A stretch of 64,000 nt of DNA from Massilia sp. Root133 (GTDB taxonomy: Bacteria; Pseudomonadota; Gammaproteobacteria; Burkholderiales; Burkholderiaceae_D): assembly GCF_001426525.1 (NCBI RefSeq), contig NZ_LMEW01000036.1, positions 71,947 to 135,946 on the forward strand. Reading direction: 5' to 3'. The position numbers were made by a program, and so were the translations under genes. A model generated the notes under the pieces. That model worked only from the letters and a program-made list of their open reading frames with translations. It had not been told where the DNA came from and made no database searches. This document shows positions 1 to 7,463 of the stretch, piece after piece; within the stretch, counting starts at the first letter, position 1, and the number at the start of each line of letters is the position of its first letter.

Positions 1-394
1 GACGATCGTCCAGCACGCGCTGCCAGCCCGAGTAATGGATCAGGTAGCGGCTCGCCACGCCGCGAAACCGCACCAGCCAGCTTTTGAACCGGCTGTGCCA
101 GCTGTTCACGTTCTGTACATGGATCGCGCCGCGCGCACGAACGCCCGCTTTCACGTTCACCGCTTCATGCGTGATGCCGGCCTGCTCCGCGAAATGCTGA
201 TAGACGATGGCGCCGTCGGTGATCAAGAGGGCGTCGTCCGGCAGCACTGGTTTGAGGCACTCATGCAATTGCCCCACCGTCACCTGGCCGCGCCCCGTAT
301 GGAAATCAAGCGTACGGCCGCTGCGGTCGTGCGCGACGAGCAGGCAATCGTGTTCCCGATTGATACCGCGCCGCTTGGCGGCGCCGCCGCGCAT
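1..394 (-). CDS. IS1595-family (ISXO2-like) transposase, partial at window edge
   Basis: Reading leftwards from an ATG at 394, about 131 residues are visible before the window ends. They match the catalytic half of ISXO2/IS1595-type transposases: a VAHDRSG segment (first Asp), ITDGAIVYQ (second Asp), then VQNVNSWHSRFKSWLVRF, which carries the His and Lys of the DDHK-type active site, followed by FRGVASRYLIHYSGW. The ATG has AGGAG six bases upstream, but in family members this point lies in the middle of the protein, after a zinc ribbon and helix-turn-helix. An in-frame stop sits only four codons upstream, and no N-terminal half is seen in any frame to the right. The copy is therefore probably N-terminally truncated, or a variant lacking the DNA-binding half. 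The C-terminus lies outside the window. Confidence 0.8.
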   Translation of the reverse strand, partial: MRGGAAKRRGINREHDCLLVAHDRSGRTLDFHTGRGQVTVGQLHECLKPVLPDDALLITDGAIVYQHFAEQAGITHEAVNVKAGVRARGAIHVQNVNSWHSRFKSWLVRFRGVASRYLIHYSGWQRVLDDR

Positions 395-476
395 CGTCAC
401 TCCTCATGAGTTAACTCGACGATGCGTATGACCTCTGCAACGAATTTCAGTTCACATAAATAGCGCGAACACAGCC

Positions 477-503
477 AAAAAAAAGCCCGCTTGCGGCGGG
501 CTT
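477..503 (-). terminator. Rho-independent terminator, minus strand
   Basis: Read on the minus strand, an eight-base stem AAGCCCGC / GCGGGCTT closes a five-base loop and runs into eight consecutive T. The plus-strand reading has only a poor T-tract, so it is mainly a minus-strand terminator. No protein gene lies upstream on the minus strand before the divergent metallopeptidase, so it must end a non-coding transcript or be left over from a lost gene. Confidence 0.75.
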
Positions 504-590
504 GAATCTATTTTCTTGGAGGAAGATAGAGGAGACGGTTCGGAGTATGCAGGGGCACAAGAAATAAATCCAATTTGATTTTCAGATATC
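477..590 (-). ncRNA. Candidate small RNA with anti-Shine-Dalgarno motifs
   Basis: Between the intrinsic terminator and the divergent gene, the minus strand reads TCTCCTCTATCTTCCTCC followed by AAG and then the terminator stem. Two UCCUC-type stretches next to a terminator hairpin resemble the layout of small RNAs that pair with ribosome binding sites (for example the cuckoo RNAs of Rhodobacter). The 5' end is not defined: only AT-rich, weakly promoter-like DNA is seen to the right. The alternative is a plus-strand purine-rich leader (GGAGGAAGATAGAGGAG) belonging to a lost or tiny gene. Boundaries are approximate. Confidence 0.25.
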
Positions 591-662
591 AATCATACAA
601 ATTTCGAATAATATGGCTGAGACAATTGGTGATGTTTGAGCGCGTACGTACGATCTAGAATG

Positions 663-684
663 GAATGCTGTATTGCAAGCATTC
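663..684. promoter_or_regulatory. Inverted repeat before the metallopeptidase gene
   Basis: GAATGCT (663-669) and AGCATTC (678-684) are perfect inverted arms with an eight-base spacer, 18 bases before the chosen ATG at 702. It could be an operator or a 5'UTR hairpin. No regulator is identifiable. Confidence 0.3.
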
Positions 685-701
685 AATTCCTGTTCCCGCT
701 C

Positions 702-2831
702 ATGAAAACTAATCTTCTCGGCCGCGCCCTGTCCCTCCTGTTCCTGGCGATGCCGCTGGCGCAAGCCGGCAACATCAACGATCTCGTCGACCAGAACTGG
801 ATCGAAATCGACAGCCCGAATTTTCGGGTGGTCACCGACCAGCCGGAAGACGTTGCGCGCCACATGATCGTCGACCTGGAAAACCTGCGATACATCTCGA
901 ACCGCGTGCGCGGTGCGCAATCACTGGCCGGGCCGCCGCTGACGATCGTCGCGATGGGCCGGAGCAGCTTCGCGACGCTGGGGCTGCCCCAGAACATGGC
1001 CGGGGTGTTCCAGTTGTCGCGCCTTGGTTACGCGGCCGTCGCAAGGATCGAGGATTACGTCACGTCGGCGGCGGCAAGCGACGTGTCGCGCGCGATCATC
1101 CTGCATGAATACCACCATTTCCTCCTGCACTATTCGCCCGAGACGACGGCGTATCCGCGCTGGTACGACGAAGGGATGTCGGAGTACTGGTCGTCCCTGG
1201 TCATCCAGGACGGCATGGCATGGTTCGGCCATCCGGTGGAAGGCAGCCATCGCGAGGACTGGCTGGTCGACCGGGCGGGCCGGATCAACCTCGATACCAA
1301 ATGGCTGTTCAACACGAACAAACTCTCTTACGACAACAGCACGCGGGCCGGCAAGATCGACATGGCCCGCTTTTATGCCTGCGCAAAGTACGCGATCCAC
1401 TACTTCAATTCGAGCCCCGAATTGCGCAGGCAACTCGCGCACTACCTGCGCCTGCATAATATGGGGCTGTCCGAAGACCAGGCCGTGCGCATCGCTTTCA
1501 AGAAGTCGTACGAGGAACTCGATGTCGACATGCGGCGCTACGTGGAGCGCCGCTTGATGGCCCGCGGATTCTCGACGGGCAAGGATGGGCTCGACCTGCC
1601 GCAAGTCCAGGTGAAGGTCACGAAGCTCGACCGTCCTGCGACCTACGCCGTCCTGGCCGACGTGGTGCCCCGCTTCGCGAAGCACGACGCCAACATGATG
1701 CGGGAACTGGTCGAGACGAATCTCAAGCTCCACCCGGACGATCCGAAGGCGACCATCCTTGCCGTCAATCGCCGCGTCGTCGACGACGGCATGGCGCGTC
1801 TGGATGCGTTGCTGAAGCGCTACCCGAACGATGCAAACCTGCTCGCCGCGCGCGCCGAAGGCCTGGACATGGCGGCGGCCGCGATGCACGACACCGGCGT
1901 GCCCGGCTGGGAAGCGCCGCTGAAGGAGGCGCGCGACCTGGCCCGGCGCGCCATCACGGCGGATCCGTCCAATCCGCTGGCCTACTTCACCCTGGGCCAT
2001 GCGTACAAGCTTGCGCCCGACATCGGACCGGTACAGGAAGGAATCGCCGGCCTGGACACCCTCGTCATATACGAACCGGCGCCAGGCAGTTTGCGCGCAC
2101 TGGCGCACCTCTACCTGCGCAACAAGCAATTGCCGGAAGCGGTCAAGAGCATCCGCAGCGCCGTCGCGTTCGATGCGGCGGGCAAGAATCCGCTCGACGC
2201 GTTGTTGATGGAAAACCTGGAACTCGTCGCCGACATGGCCTCCAGTGCGACGCCGGACGGTAAAGGATTGCGCTACGCGAGCGGCGCCGTCTACGAAGGC
2301 CCTGTGACCAGCGGCAAACCGGACGGGAAGGGCAAGTGGCTGCGTCCGGAAGGCAGTTATTACGAAGGCGACTTCGTGCAGGGCCAGCCGTCGGGGCACG
2401 GCAAGCTGGTGAGCGAGCGGGGCGTCGCGTACGAGGGCGCGTTCGCGGCGGGCATGGCCCGTGGCACCGGGCGCATCAGTTTCCCGGCCGGCGGCAAGAT
2501 GGTCTCGTACGAGGGCGGCGTCGAGGATGCCGTGCCATCCGGCCCCGGCGTCCTCGTGACGAAGGAAGGGCGGCTGGAAGCCACGTTCGTGCAGGGCGAG
2601 GCGCACGGCGACGGCGTGTTCGTACCCGCCCACGCCGCCCCCATGCGCGGCACATGGCACTACGGCGCGTACCAGTGGCCGGTGGCCGACAAGCTCGTGT
2701 TCGTCGGCGGCATCGATGGCGAAGGGCGGCGCCAGGGCCTGGGCTGGTGCCGGGCGGACGCCTCGCCGCGGATCGACCTGTGCCGCTACAAGGAGGATCG
2801 CAAGATTGCGTTGGACACGGAAAACGATTGA
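702..2831 (+). CDS. Exported zinc metallopeptidase-like protein with MORN repeats
   Basis: The product is 709 residues if translation starts at the ATG at 702, which gives a clean Sec signal peptide (MKTNLLGRALSLLFLAMPLAQA); the longer frame adds 22 unlikely residues. Around residue 135 is HEYHH, a zinc-metallopeptidase HExxH motif. WYDEGMSEYW near 155-164 could supply the third, glutamate ligand as in gluzincins. A helical TPR-like middle region follows. From about residue 530 there are several MORN repeats (YEGPVTSGKPDGKGKW, YYEGDFVQGQPSGHGK, YEGAFAAGMARGTG). MORN repeats are usually scaffolding or lipid-binding modules, and the pairing with a periplasmic or secreted peptidase is unusual. 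Substrate unknown. It stands alone, 44 bases before the next gene. Confidence 0.75.
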   Translation: MKTNLLGRALSLLFLAMPLAQAGNINDLVDQNWIEIDSPNFRVVTDQPEDVARHMIVDLENLRYISNRVRGAQSLAGPPLTIVAMGRSSFATLGLPQNMAGVFQLSRLGYAAVARIEDYVTSAAASDVSRAIILHEYHHFLLHYSPETTAYPRWYDEGMSEYWSSLVIQDGMAWFGHPVEGSHREDWLVDRAGRINLDTKWLFNTNKLSYDNSTRAGKIDMARFYACAKYAIHYFNSSPELRRQLAHYLRLHNMGLSEDQAVRIAFKKSYEELDVDMRRYVERRLMARGFSTGKDGLDLPQVQVKVTKLDRPATYAVLADVVPRFAKHDANMMRELVETNLKLHPDDPKATILAVNRRVVDDGMARLDALLKRYPNDANLLAARAEGLDMAAAAMHDTGVPGWEAPLKEARDLARRAITADPSNPLAYFTLGHAYKLAPDIGPVQEGIAGLDTLVIYEPAPGSLRALAHLYLRNKQLPEAVKSIRSAVAFDAAGKNPLDALLMENLELVADMASSATPDGKGLRYASGAVYEGPVTSGKPDGKGKWLRPEGSYYEGDFVQGQPSGHGKLVSERGVAYEGAFAAGMARGTGRISFPAGGKMVSYEGGVEDAVPSGPGVLVTKEGRLEATFVQGEAHGDGVFVPAHAAPMRGTWHYGAYQWPVADKLVFVGGIDGEGRRQGLGWCRADASPRIDLCRYKEDRKIALDTEND

Positions 2832-2875
2832 CGCGCTACAATCAATTTCTCCGACCATCGAACGAAAGGCTTTCC

Positions 2876-3811
2876 ATGCAAGCGCGTACCGTCCTCGCCC
2901 TCCCTGGCCTCCTGCTGGCCCTGTCGTATGCGGCAAGCAGCCACGCCGCGTCCGCCTGCGGCACGGCACCGTCCGGCGAACTGCGCGCGGAGCGCGTCGC
3001 GAGCGTCAAGCCGTCGCGCACCGAGGCCGGCCTGTACGAAGGCCCCGTGTGGATCAAGGACGCGCTGTATTTTTCCGATTTCAGCCTCGGGCCCGGCTTC
3101 CCGTCGCGCATCCGCAAGCTGGCGGCGGACGGCACGGTGACGACGGTGGTGGAGGACAGCGGCAGCAACGGCCTGGCCGTCGATGCGCACGGCGACCTCG
3201 TCGCGGCCACGCACAAGTACAAGGCGCTGTCCCGCTATGCCATGGCGGACGGCAAGCGCACGACGCTGGCCGGGGAATATAACGGCCAGGTGTTCGACTC
3301 GCCGAACGACATCGCCATCGCGAAAGATGGCACGATCTATTTCACGGACCCGGATTTCCAGAAGGCGGCGGCGCCGGGCGGGCAGCCCGTCACGGGCGTC
3401 TATCGCGTGGGCACGGACGGCAAGATTACGCTCGTGGACGGCAGCCGGCCGAATCCGAACGGCGTCGCGCTGTCTCCGGCCGGCGACGTGCTGTACGTGA
3501 ACGCGGGCGACGGCTTCCTGCGCGCCCACCCGATCGTGAACGGCGTGCCGGGGCAGGGGAAAGACCTCGTCAAAGGGCTCGACATCCCGGACGGCATGGC
3601 CGTCGATTGCCACGGCAATATCTATGTGACCGAGCACCCGGCCAGGCGGGTGCGCGTGTTCTCGCCGCAGGGGAAAGAGCTGGCGACGATCCGCACGGAC
3701 GCCAACGTGACGAATGCCGCGTTCGGCGGCGCCGACGGCAAGACCCTGTTCCTGACCGGCGCCGGCGCCGTGTGGCAGATCCGGCTGGACGTCACCGGAT
3801 CGCCGTACTGA
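2876..3811 (+). CDS. Exported SMP-30/gluconolactonase/LRE family protein
   Basis: A 311-residue protein with a signal peptide ending near SYAASSHA. The mature part is a six-bladed beta-propeller of the SMP-30/gluconolactonase/LRE type: LYEGPVWIKDALYFSD (metal-binding Glu), FDSPNDIAIAKDGTIYFTDPDF, RPNPNGVALSPAGDVLYV and DIPDGMAVDCHGNIYVTEH are the recurrent blade motifs carrying the conserved Asn and Asp ligands. Family members hydrolyse sugar lactones in the periplasm, but many are uncharacterised. The convergent neighbour is a glucose-fructose-oxidoreductase-like enzyme whose expected product would be a sugar lactone, so a lactonase role here is a reasonable inference. Confidence 0.8.
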   Translation: MQARTVLALPGLLLALSYAASSHAASACGTAPSGELRAERVASVKPSRTEAGLYEGPVWIKDALYFSDFSLGPGFPSRIRKLAADGTVTTVVEDSGSNGLAVDAHGDLVAATHKYKALSRYAMADGKRTTLAGEYNGQVFDSPNDIAIAKDGTIYFTDPDFQKAAAPGGQPVTGVYRVGTDGKITLVDGSRPNPNGVALSPAGDVLYVNAGDGFLRAHPIVNGVPGQGKDLVKGLDIPDGMAVDCHGNIYVTEHPARRVRVFSPQGKELATIRTDANVTNAAFGGADGKTLFLTGAGAVWQIRLDVTGSPY

Positions 3812-3819
3812 CAGACGCG

Positions 3820-3843
3820 GTGCGCGTGCGGTCGCACGCGCAC
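3820..3843. terminator. Perfect palindrome between convergent genes
   Basis: Arms GTGCGCGTGCG (3820-3830) and CGCACGCGCAC (3833-3843) are exact complements separated by two bases, so RNA from either strand would fold into a very stable hairpin. It lies 8 bases after one stop codon and 9 bases before the other. There is no U-tract, so it may act as a bidirectional 3' end stabiliser rather than a classical terminator. Confidence 0.5.
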
Positions 3844-3852
3844 GTGATGGCG

Positions 3853-4965
3853 TCAGGCCTTCAGCACGATGCGCTTCTGCTCGCGCGCCGACTGGTAGAT
3901 CGCCTCGATGATGCGCAGGTCGCGCAGGCCTTCCTGGCCGCCGACGATCGGCTCGCGGTCCTGCAGCACGCATTGCGCCATGTGGTCCAGCTGGCCGGCC
4001 CATTGCGTGGCGCCGGGACCCGGCGGCGGCGTGACTTCCTTGTCGCGGCCATTGCCGCCGACCCACATCCGGTTGCCTTGGTACCCGGTCGCCGGTTCCA
4101 TCTCGATGCGGCCTTTATCTCCCACCAGCAGGATGTGGTTCTGGTTGGCGCTGTACATCGACTGGCATGAGCCGATCACGCCGGACGGGAACTCCAGCTG
4201 GAAGCCGATCATGTCTTCGACCTCGCGGAAGCGCGGGTCCTTGCGGTCCGTCGTTTCCTGGGCATAGACGGCGGTCGGTTCCTCCCCCGTCATGTAGCGC
4301 GCCGCGTTGAGGGCATAGATACCGATGTCCATCATCGAGCCGCCGCCCGCCAGCGCCTTTTTCAGGCGCCAGGCGTTCGGGTCGCGGAAGTTGAAGCCGT
4401 GCTCGGAGCGGAAGTAGCGCAGCTTGCCGATCTCGCCCGCGCGCGCGATGCGGCGCGCTTCCAGGTTGTACGGTTCGAAGTGGCAGCGGTAGCCGATCAT
4501 CAGCTTCTTGCCGGCCTGGCGGCAGGCCGCGATCATCGACTCGCATTCCGCCGACGACACGGCCATCGGCTTTTCGCACAGCACATGCTTGCCGGCCTTG
4601 GCCGCGCGGATCGTGTACTCGGCATGCATCGAGACGGGCAGGCAGACGTAGACGATGTCGATGTCCGGATTGTTGCGGATCTCGTCGTAGTTCTGGTAGT
4701 TGTAGAGGTTCTTTTCCGGAACGCCGTATTCCTGCGCCACGCGCTTCGCCTTGGCGGCATCGCCGCTGACCAGCGCGACGAGCTTGCTGTTCTTGCAGTT
4801 CTTGAATTGCGGGATGACGATGCCCAGGCCATAGGAACCCAGCCCGACGATCGCATAGCCGAGCTTGCGATCGGGCGGGGCCGCCCATGCCATGTCACCC
4901 ACCGCACCCGCCGCCAGCACGCCGCCGGCGGCAAGGACCAGACCTCGCCGATTCCTGTCGATCAT
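3853..4965 (-). CDS. Tat-exported Gfo/Idh/MocA family oxidoreductase
   Basis: A 370-residue protein starting at the ATG at 4965, which has AAGGAG seven to eight bases upstream. The N-terminus RNRRGLVLAAGG is a twin-arginine signal ending near DMAWA. Next comes a Rossmann fold (YAIVGLGSYGLGIVIPQF) and the diagnostic EKPMA motif near residue 133, then the C-terminal sheet domain with GGSMMDIGIYALNAARYMTG. It resembles periplasmic glucose-fructose oxidoreductases, which bind NADP tightly and convert an aldose to its lactone. The true substrate cannot be read from the sequence. A palindromic LacI-type site lies just upstream, suggesting sugar control. Confidence 0.85.
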   Translation of the reverse strand: MIDRNRRGLVLAAGGVLAAGAVGDMAWAAPPDRKLGYAIVGLGSYGLGIVIPQFKNCKNSKLVALVSGDAAKAKRVAQEYGVPEKNLYNYQNYDEIRNNPDIDIVYVCLPVSMHAEYTIRAAKAGKHVLCEKPMAVSSAECESMIAACRQAGKKLMIGYRCHFEPYNLEARRIARAGEIGKLRYFRSEHGFNFRDPNAWRLKKALAGGGSMMDIGIYALNAARYMTGEEPTAVYAQETTDRKDPRFREVEDMIGFQLEFPSGVIGSCQSMYSANQNHILLVGDKGRIEMEPATGYQGNRMWVGGNGRDKEVTPPPGPGATQWAGQLDHMAQCVLQDREPIVGGQEGLRDLRIIEAIYQSAREQKRIVLKA

Positions 4966-4985
4966 CACGTCTCCTTTGTTATCGA

Positions 4986-4999
4986 TGTTAGCGCTCACA
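4986..4999. promoter_or_regulatory. LacI/XylR-type operator upstream of the Gfo/Idh/MocA gene
   Basis: TGTTAGCGCTCACA is a near-perfect palindrome with one mismatch around a central GCGC, of the TGTTAGCGCTAACA form known for LacI-family sugar regulators such as Caulobacter XylR. It sits about 20 bases upstream of the start codon, where a bound repressor would block initiation. No LacI-family gene lies in the window. Confidence 0.5.
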
Positions 5000-5131
5000 G
5001 TCGCGTTCTCATTTTAATACGAATGCACGGGCTCGCCCACAATTGGCGCCAATCAAGAGTCAACCCACCCCGAGGCGCACACTGACAAATGGTGCCCGGA
5101 CCGGCCGGGCCATCTTCCAGCGAGGTGAATC

Positions 5132-6739
5132 ATGGTCAAACTCCAGGGCAGCGTGCCCGCAACCAGCGCCGACATGCGGTCCCTCGGACCGGCGCCGGAC
5201 GACGAACGCATCGACGTCACCGTGTTCGTGCGCCGCCGCGCGCCGCTCGCGCCCCATTCGCTCGACGCGAAACCGGGGCAGCGGCGCTATCTCACGCGCG
5301 CCGAATTCGCCGCGCAGCATGGCGCCAGCGATGCCGACCTCGACGCCGTCGCCGCGTTCGCGCAGCGCGCCGGGCTTGTCGTCGTCGAACGCCGGCCGGC
5401 CGCGCGCAGCATCGTCCTGTCCGGCACGGCTGGCCGGGTGACCGCCGCGTTCGGCACGGCGATCGAGCGGGTCGAGCACGCGGCCGGGATCTCGCGCCGC
5501 CGCACCGCGCCCGTGCACGTGCCGCCCGAGCTGGACGGCATCGTCGAAGGCGTGTTCGGCATCGACGACGTCCCGATCGCACGGCCCCATTTCAAGTTCT
5601 CCAAAGAATCCGCGCAGGCCGCGATGCTGGCCTCGATGTCACCCGGCGCCGAGCCGTCCGACGCGCAGGCTGCATCCGGCTTCACGGGCATCGACATGGC
5701 GAAGCTGTACGACTTTCCGGCCGGCCTGGACGGCAGCGGCCAGTGCATCGCCATCATCGAACTGGGCGGCGGCTACCGCAGCACCGACCTGAAAGCCTAT
5801 TTCAAGAGCCTCGGCCTGCCGGCGCCGCATGTGACGGCCGTGTCTGTCGACGGCGGCAAGAACAGCCCGTCGCTGCCGTGGAGCGCCGATGCCGAGGTCA
5901 TGCTGGACATCGAGGTCGCGGGCGCCGTCGCGCCGAAGGCCGACTTCGCCGTGTATTTCGCGCCGAACAGCGAGCAGGGCTTCGTCGATGCGATCGCGGC
6001 CGCCGTCCACGACGACGTGCGCAAGCCGTCCGTGATCTCGATCAGCTGGGGCGCGCCGGAATCGGAATGGACGGACCAGGGCCTGGCCGCGATGGACCAG
6101 GCGTTCGAGGCCGCGGCCGCGCTGGGCGTGACGGTGTGCTGCGCGGCGGGCGACGCCGGCGCGCACGACCAGAACCCGCAGAACGGAACGCCGGACGGCC
6201 TCGCGCATGCGGACTTCCCCGCGTCGAGCCCGTACGTGCTGGGCTGCGGCGGCACGCGCCTGACGGTCAGCGGCCATACCATCACCAGCGAGACCGTGTG
6301 GAATGACGATCCCACCACCAGTGCGACGGGCGGCGGCGTCAGCGACAAGTTCGCGCTGCCGTCCTGGCAGGCGGATGCGCGCGTGCCGGCGTCGATCAAC
6401 CCGGGCGGACACGTCGGGCGCGGCGTGCCGGACGTGGCCGGCAATGCGTCCCCGGCGACGGGCTACCGGGTGCGGGTCGACTTCCTGACGACCACGATCG
6501 GCGGCACGAGCGCCGTGTCGCCGCTGTATGCGGGGCTCGTCGCGCTGCTGAACCAGAAGCTGCCGCAGCACGTGGGCTGGCTCAATCCGCTGCTGTACGG
6601 CCCGCTGGCGGGCAGCGGCGCGATGCGCGACATCACGAGCGGCGACAACGGCGGTTATGCGGCCGGGGCGGGCTGGGATGCGTGCACGGGCTGGGGCGTG
6701 CCCGTCGGCTCGACGCTGCTGGCCGCACTCGAAGCTTGA
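5132..6739 (+). CDS. Sedolisin (S53) family serine-carboxyl peptidase, pro-kumamolisin type
   Basis: A 535-residue protease. Residues 1 to about 150 form the pro-kumamolisin activation domain (IDVTVFVRRR, YLTRAEFAAQHGAS, GIVEGVFGIDD). The catalytic domain shows the S53 set: Glu255 and Asp259 in SADAEVMLD, the oxyanion Asp341 in CCAAGDAGA, and the nucleophile Ser460 in IGGTSAVSPLYAGL. Calcium ligands are expected around Asp500 and the GGYAAGAGWDACTGWG tail. Family members are acid endopeptidases, normally secreted and self-processed. No classical signal peptide is visible, which is common among bacterial relatives. The ATG has AGGTG upstream. The stop codon directly abuts the stop codon of the convergent response regulator. 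Confidence 0.88.
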   Translation: MVKLQGSVPATSADMRSLGPAPDDERIDVTVFVRRRAPLAPHSLDAKPGQRRYLTRAEFAAQHGASDADLDAVAAFAQRAGLVVVERRPAARSIVLSGTAGRVTAAFGTAIERVEHAAGISRRRTAPVHVPPELDGIVEGVFGIDDVPIARPHFKFSKESAQAAMLASMSPGAEPSDAQAASGFTGIDMAKLYDFPAGLDGSGQCIAIIELGGGYRSTDLKAYFKSLGLPAPHVTAVSVDGGKNSPSLPWSADAEVMLDIEVAGAVAPKADFAVYFAPNSEQGFVDAIAAAVHDDVRKPSVISISWGAPESEWTDQGLAAMDQAFEAAAALGVTVCCAAGDAGAHDQNPQNGTPDGLAHADFPASSPYVLGCGGTRLTVSGHTITSETVWNDDPTTSATGGGVSDKFALPSWQADARVPASINPGGHVGRGVPDVAGNASPATGYRVRVDFLTTTIGGTSAVSPLYAGLVALLNQKLPQHVGWLNPLLYGPLAGSGAMRDITSGDNGGYAAGAGWDACTGWGVPVGSTLLAALEA

Positions 6740-7456
6740 TCACCCCAACCGCGCCATCACGTCGGCGCGGTACTGGCGGCTGCACGGCACCCGTGCGCCG
6801 CCGCGCAACAGCAATTCGCCGTCGCCCTTGTCCAGCGTGACCACCCGTTCGATCCAGCCGACTTGCACGGCGGCGCGCCGGTGACAGCGAATAAAGCCGG
6901 TGCCGAGCCGGTCGACGAGGCCGGCGAGGGTCTGGCGCAGCAGCGGGCTGCCCGCGGCCGTGTGCAGCACGACGTAGTTGTCGGCCGTCTCGATCCACTG
7001 GATCTCCGCGACGCGCACGACACGCGTGACGCCGCGTTCACTCACAAGCAATTGCTCCAACGGCGAGCGCGGCAGCGCGGCCGGCTGGCCGTCGGCGCCG
7101 GCCGCCAGCTTCCGGCGCAGGCGCGCCAGCGCGCGCGCGAGGCGGTCGCCGTCGTAGGGCTTGAGCAGGTAATCGATGGCGTCGCAGTCGAACGCCTGGC
7201 ACGCGTAGCGTTCGTACGCCGTCACGAACACGACGAGCGGCGCCGGTTCCGGCAGGGATGCCGCCAGTTCGATGCCGGACAGCTCGGGCATCTCGATGTC
7301 GAGCAGCAGCGCGTCCGGGCGGAAGCTGGCGATCCGCTCCAGGGCAGCGATGCCGTCGGCCGCCTCCTCGACGGCCGTGATGCCGTCCTGCTGCGCGAGC
7401 AGGTGGCGCAGTTTTAGGCGCGCAGGGCGCTCGTCGTCGACGATCAGCAGACGCAT
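6740..7456 (-). CDS. LytTR-family response regulator
   Basis: A 238-residue protein. The N-terminal receiver has LLIVDDE acidic residues, phospho-acceptor Asp53 in LLLDIEMPE, and the conserved Lys in LLKPY. The C-terminal LytTR DNA-binding domain (about 130-238) contains WIETADNYVVLHT and FIRCHRRAAVQ. It starts 7 bases after the stop codon of the sensor kinase gene, so the two form one transcription unit. Members of the LytR/AlgR family bind direct repeats upstream of target promoters. The target here is unknown. Confidence 0.9.
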   Translation of the reverse strand: MRLLIVDDERPARLKLRHLLAQQDGITAVEEAADGIAALERIASFRPDALLLDIEMPELSGIELAASLPEPAPLVVFVTAYERYACQAFDCDAIDYLLKPYDGDRLARALARLRRKLAAGADGQPAALPRSPLEQLLVSERGVTRVVRVAEIQWIETADNYVVLHTAAGSPLLRQTLAGLVDRLGTGFIRCHRRAAVQVGWIERVVTLDKGDGELLLRGGARVPCSRQYRADVMARLG

Positions 7457-7463
7457 ACGAACC

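Larger units (their letters stand above)
395..701. other. AT-rich intergenic region between IS remnant and metallopeptidase
   Basis: About 307 bases without a convincing protein gene and clearly more AT-rich than the rest of the window. It holds a minus-strand intrinsic terminator near 477-503, two pyrimidine-rich anti-Shine-Dalgarno-like stretches just upstream of that terminator, and a 7-bp inverted repeat at 663-684 before the next gene. The low GC may reflect promoter DNA, or foreign sequence brought in with the insertion sequence. Confidence 0.6.

Noticed and set aside
921..2969. 682-codon minus-strand open frame opposite the metallopeptidase
   Set aside because: Composition-driven antisense frame in GC-rich DNA: no recognisable domains, wholly opposite a protein with a signal peptide, HExxH and MORN repeats.
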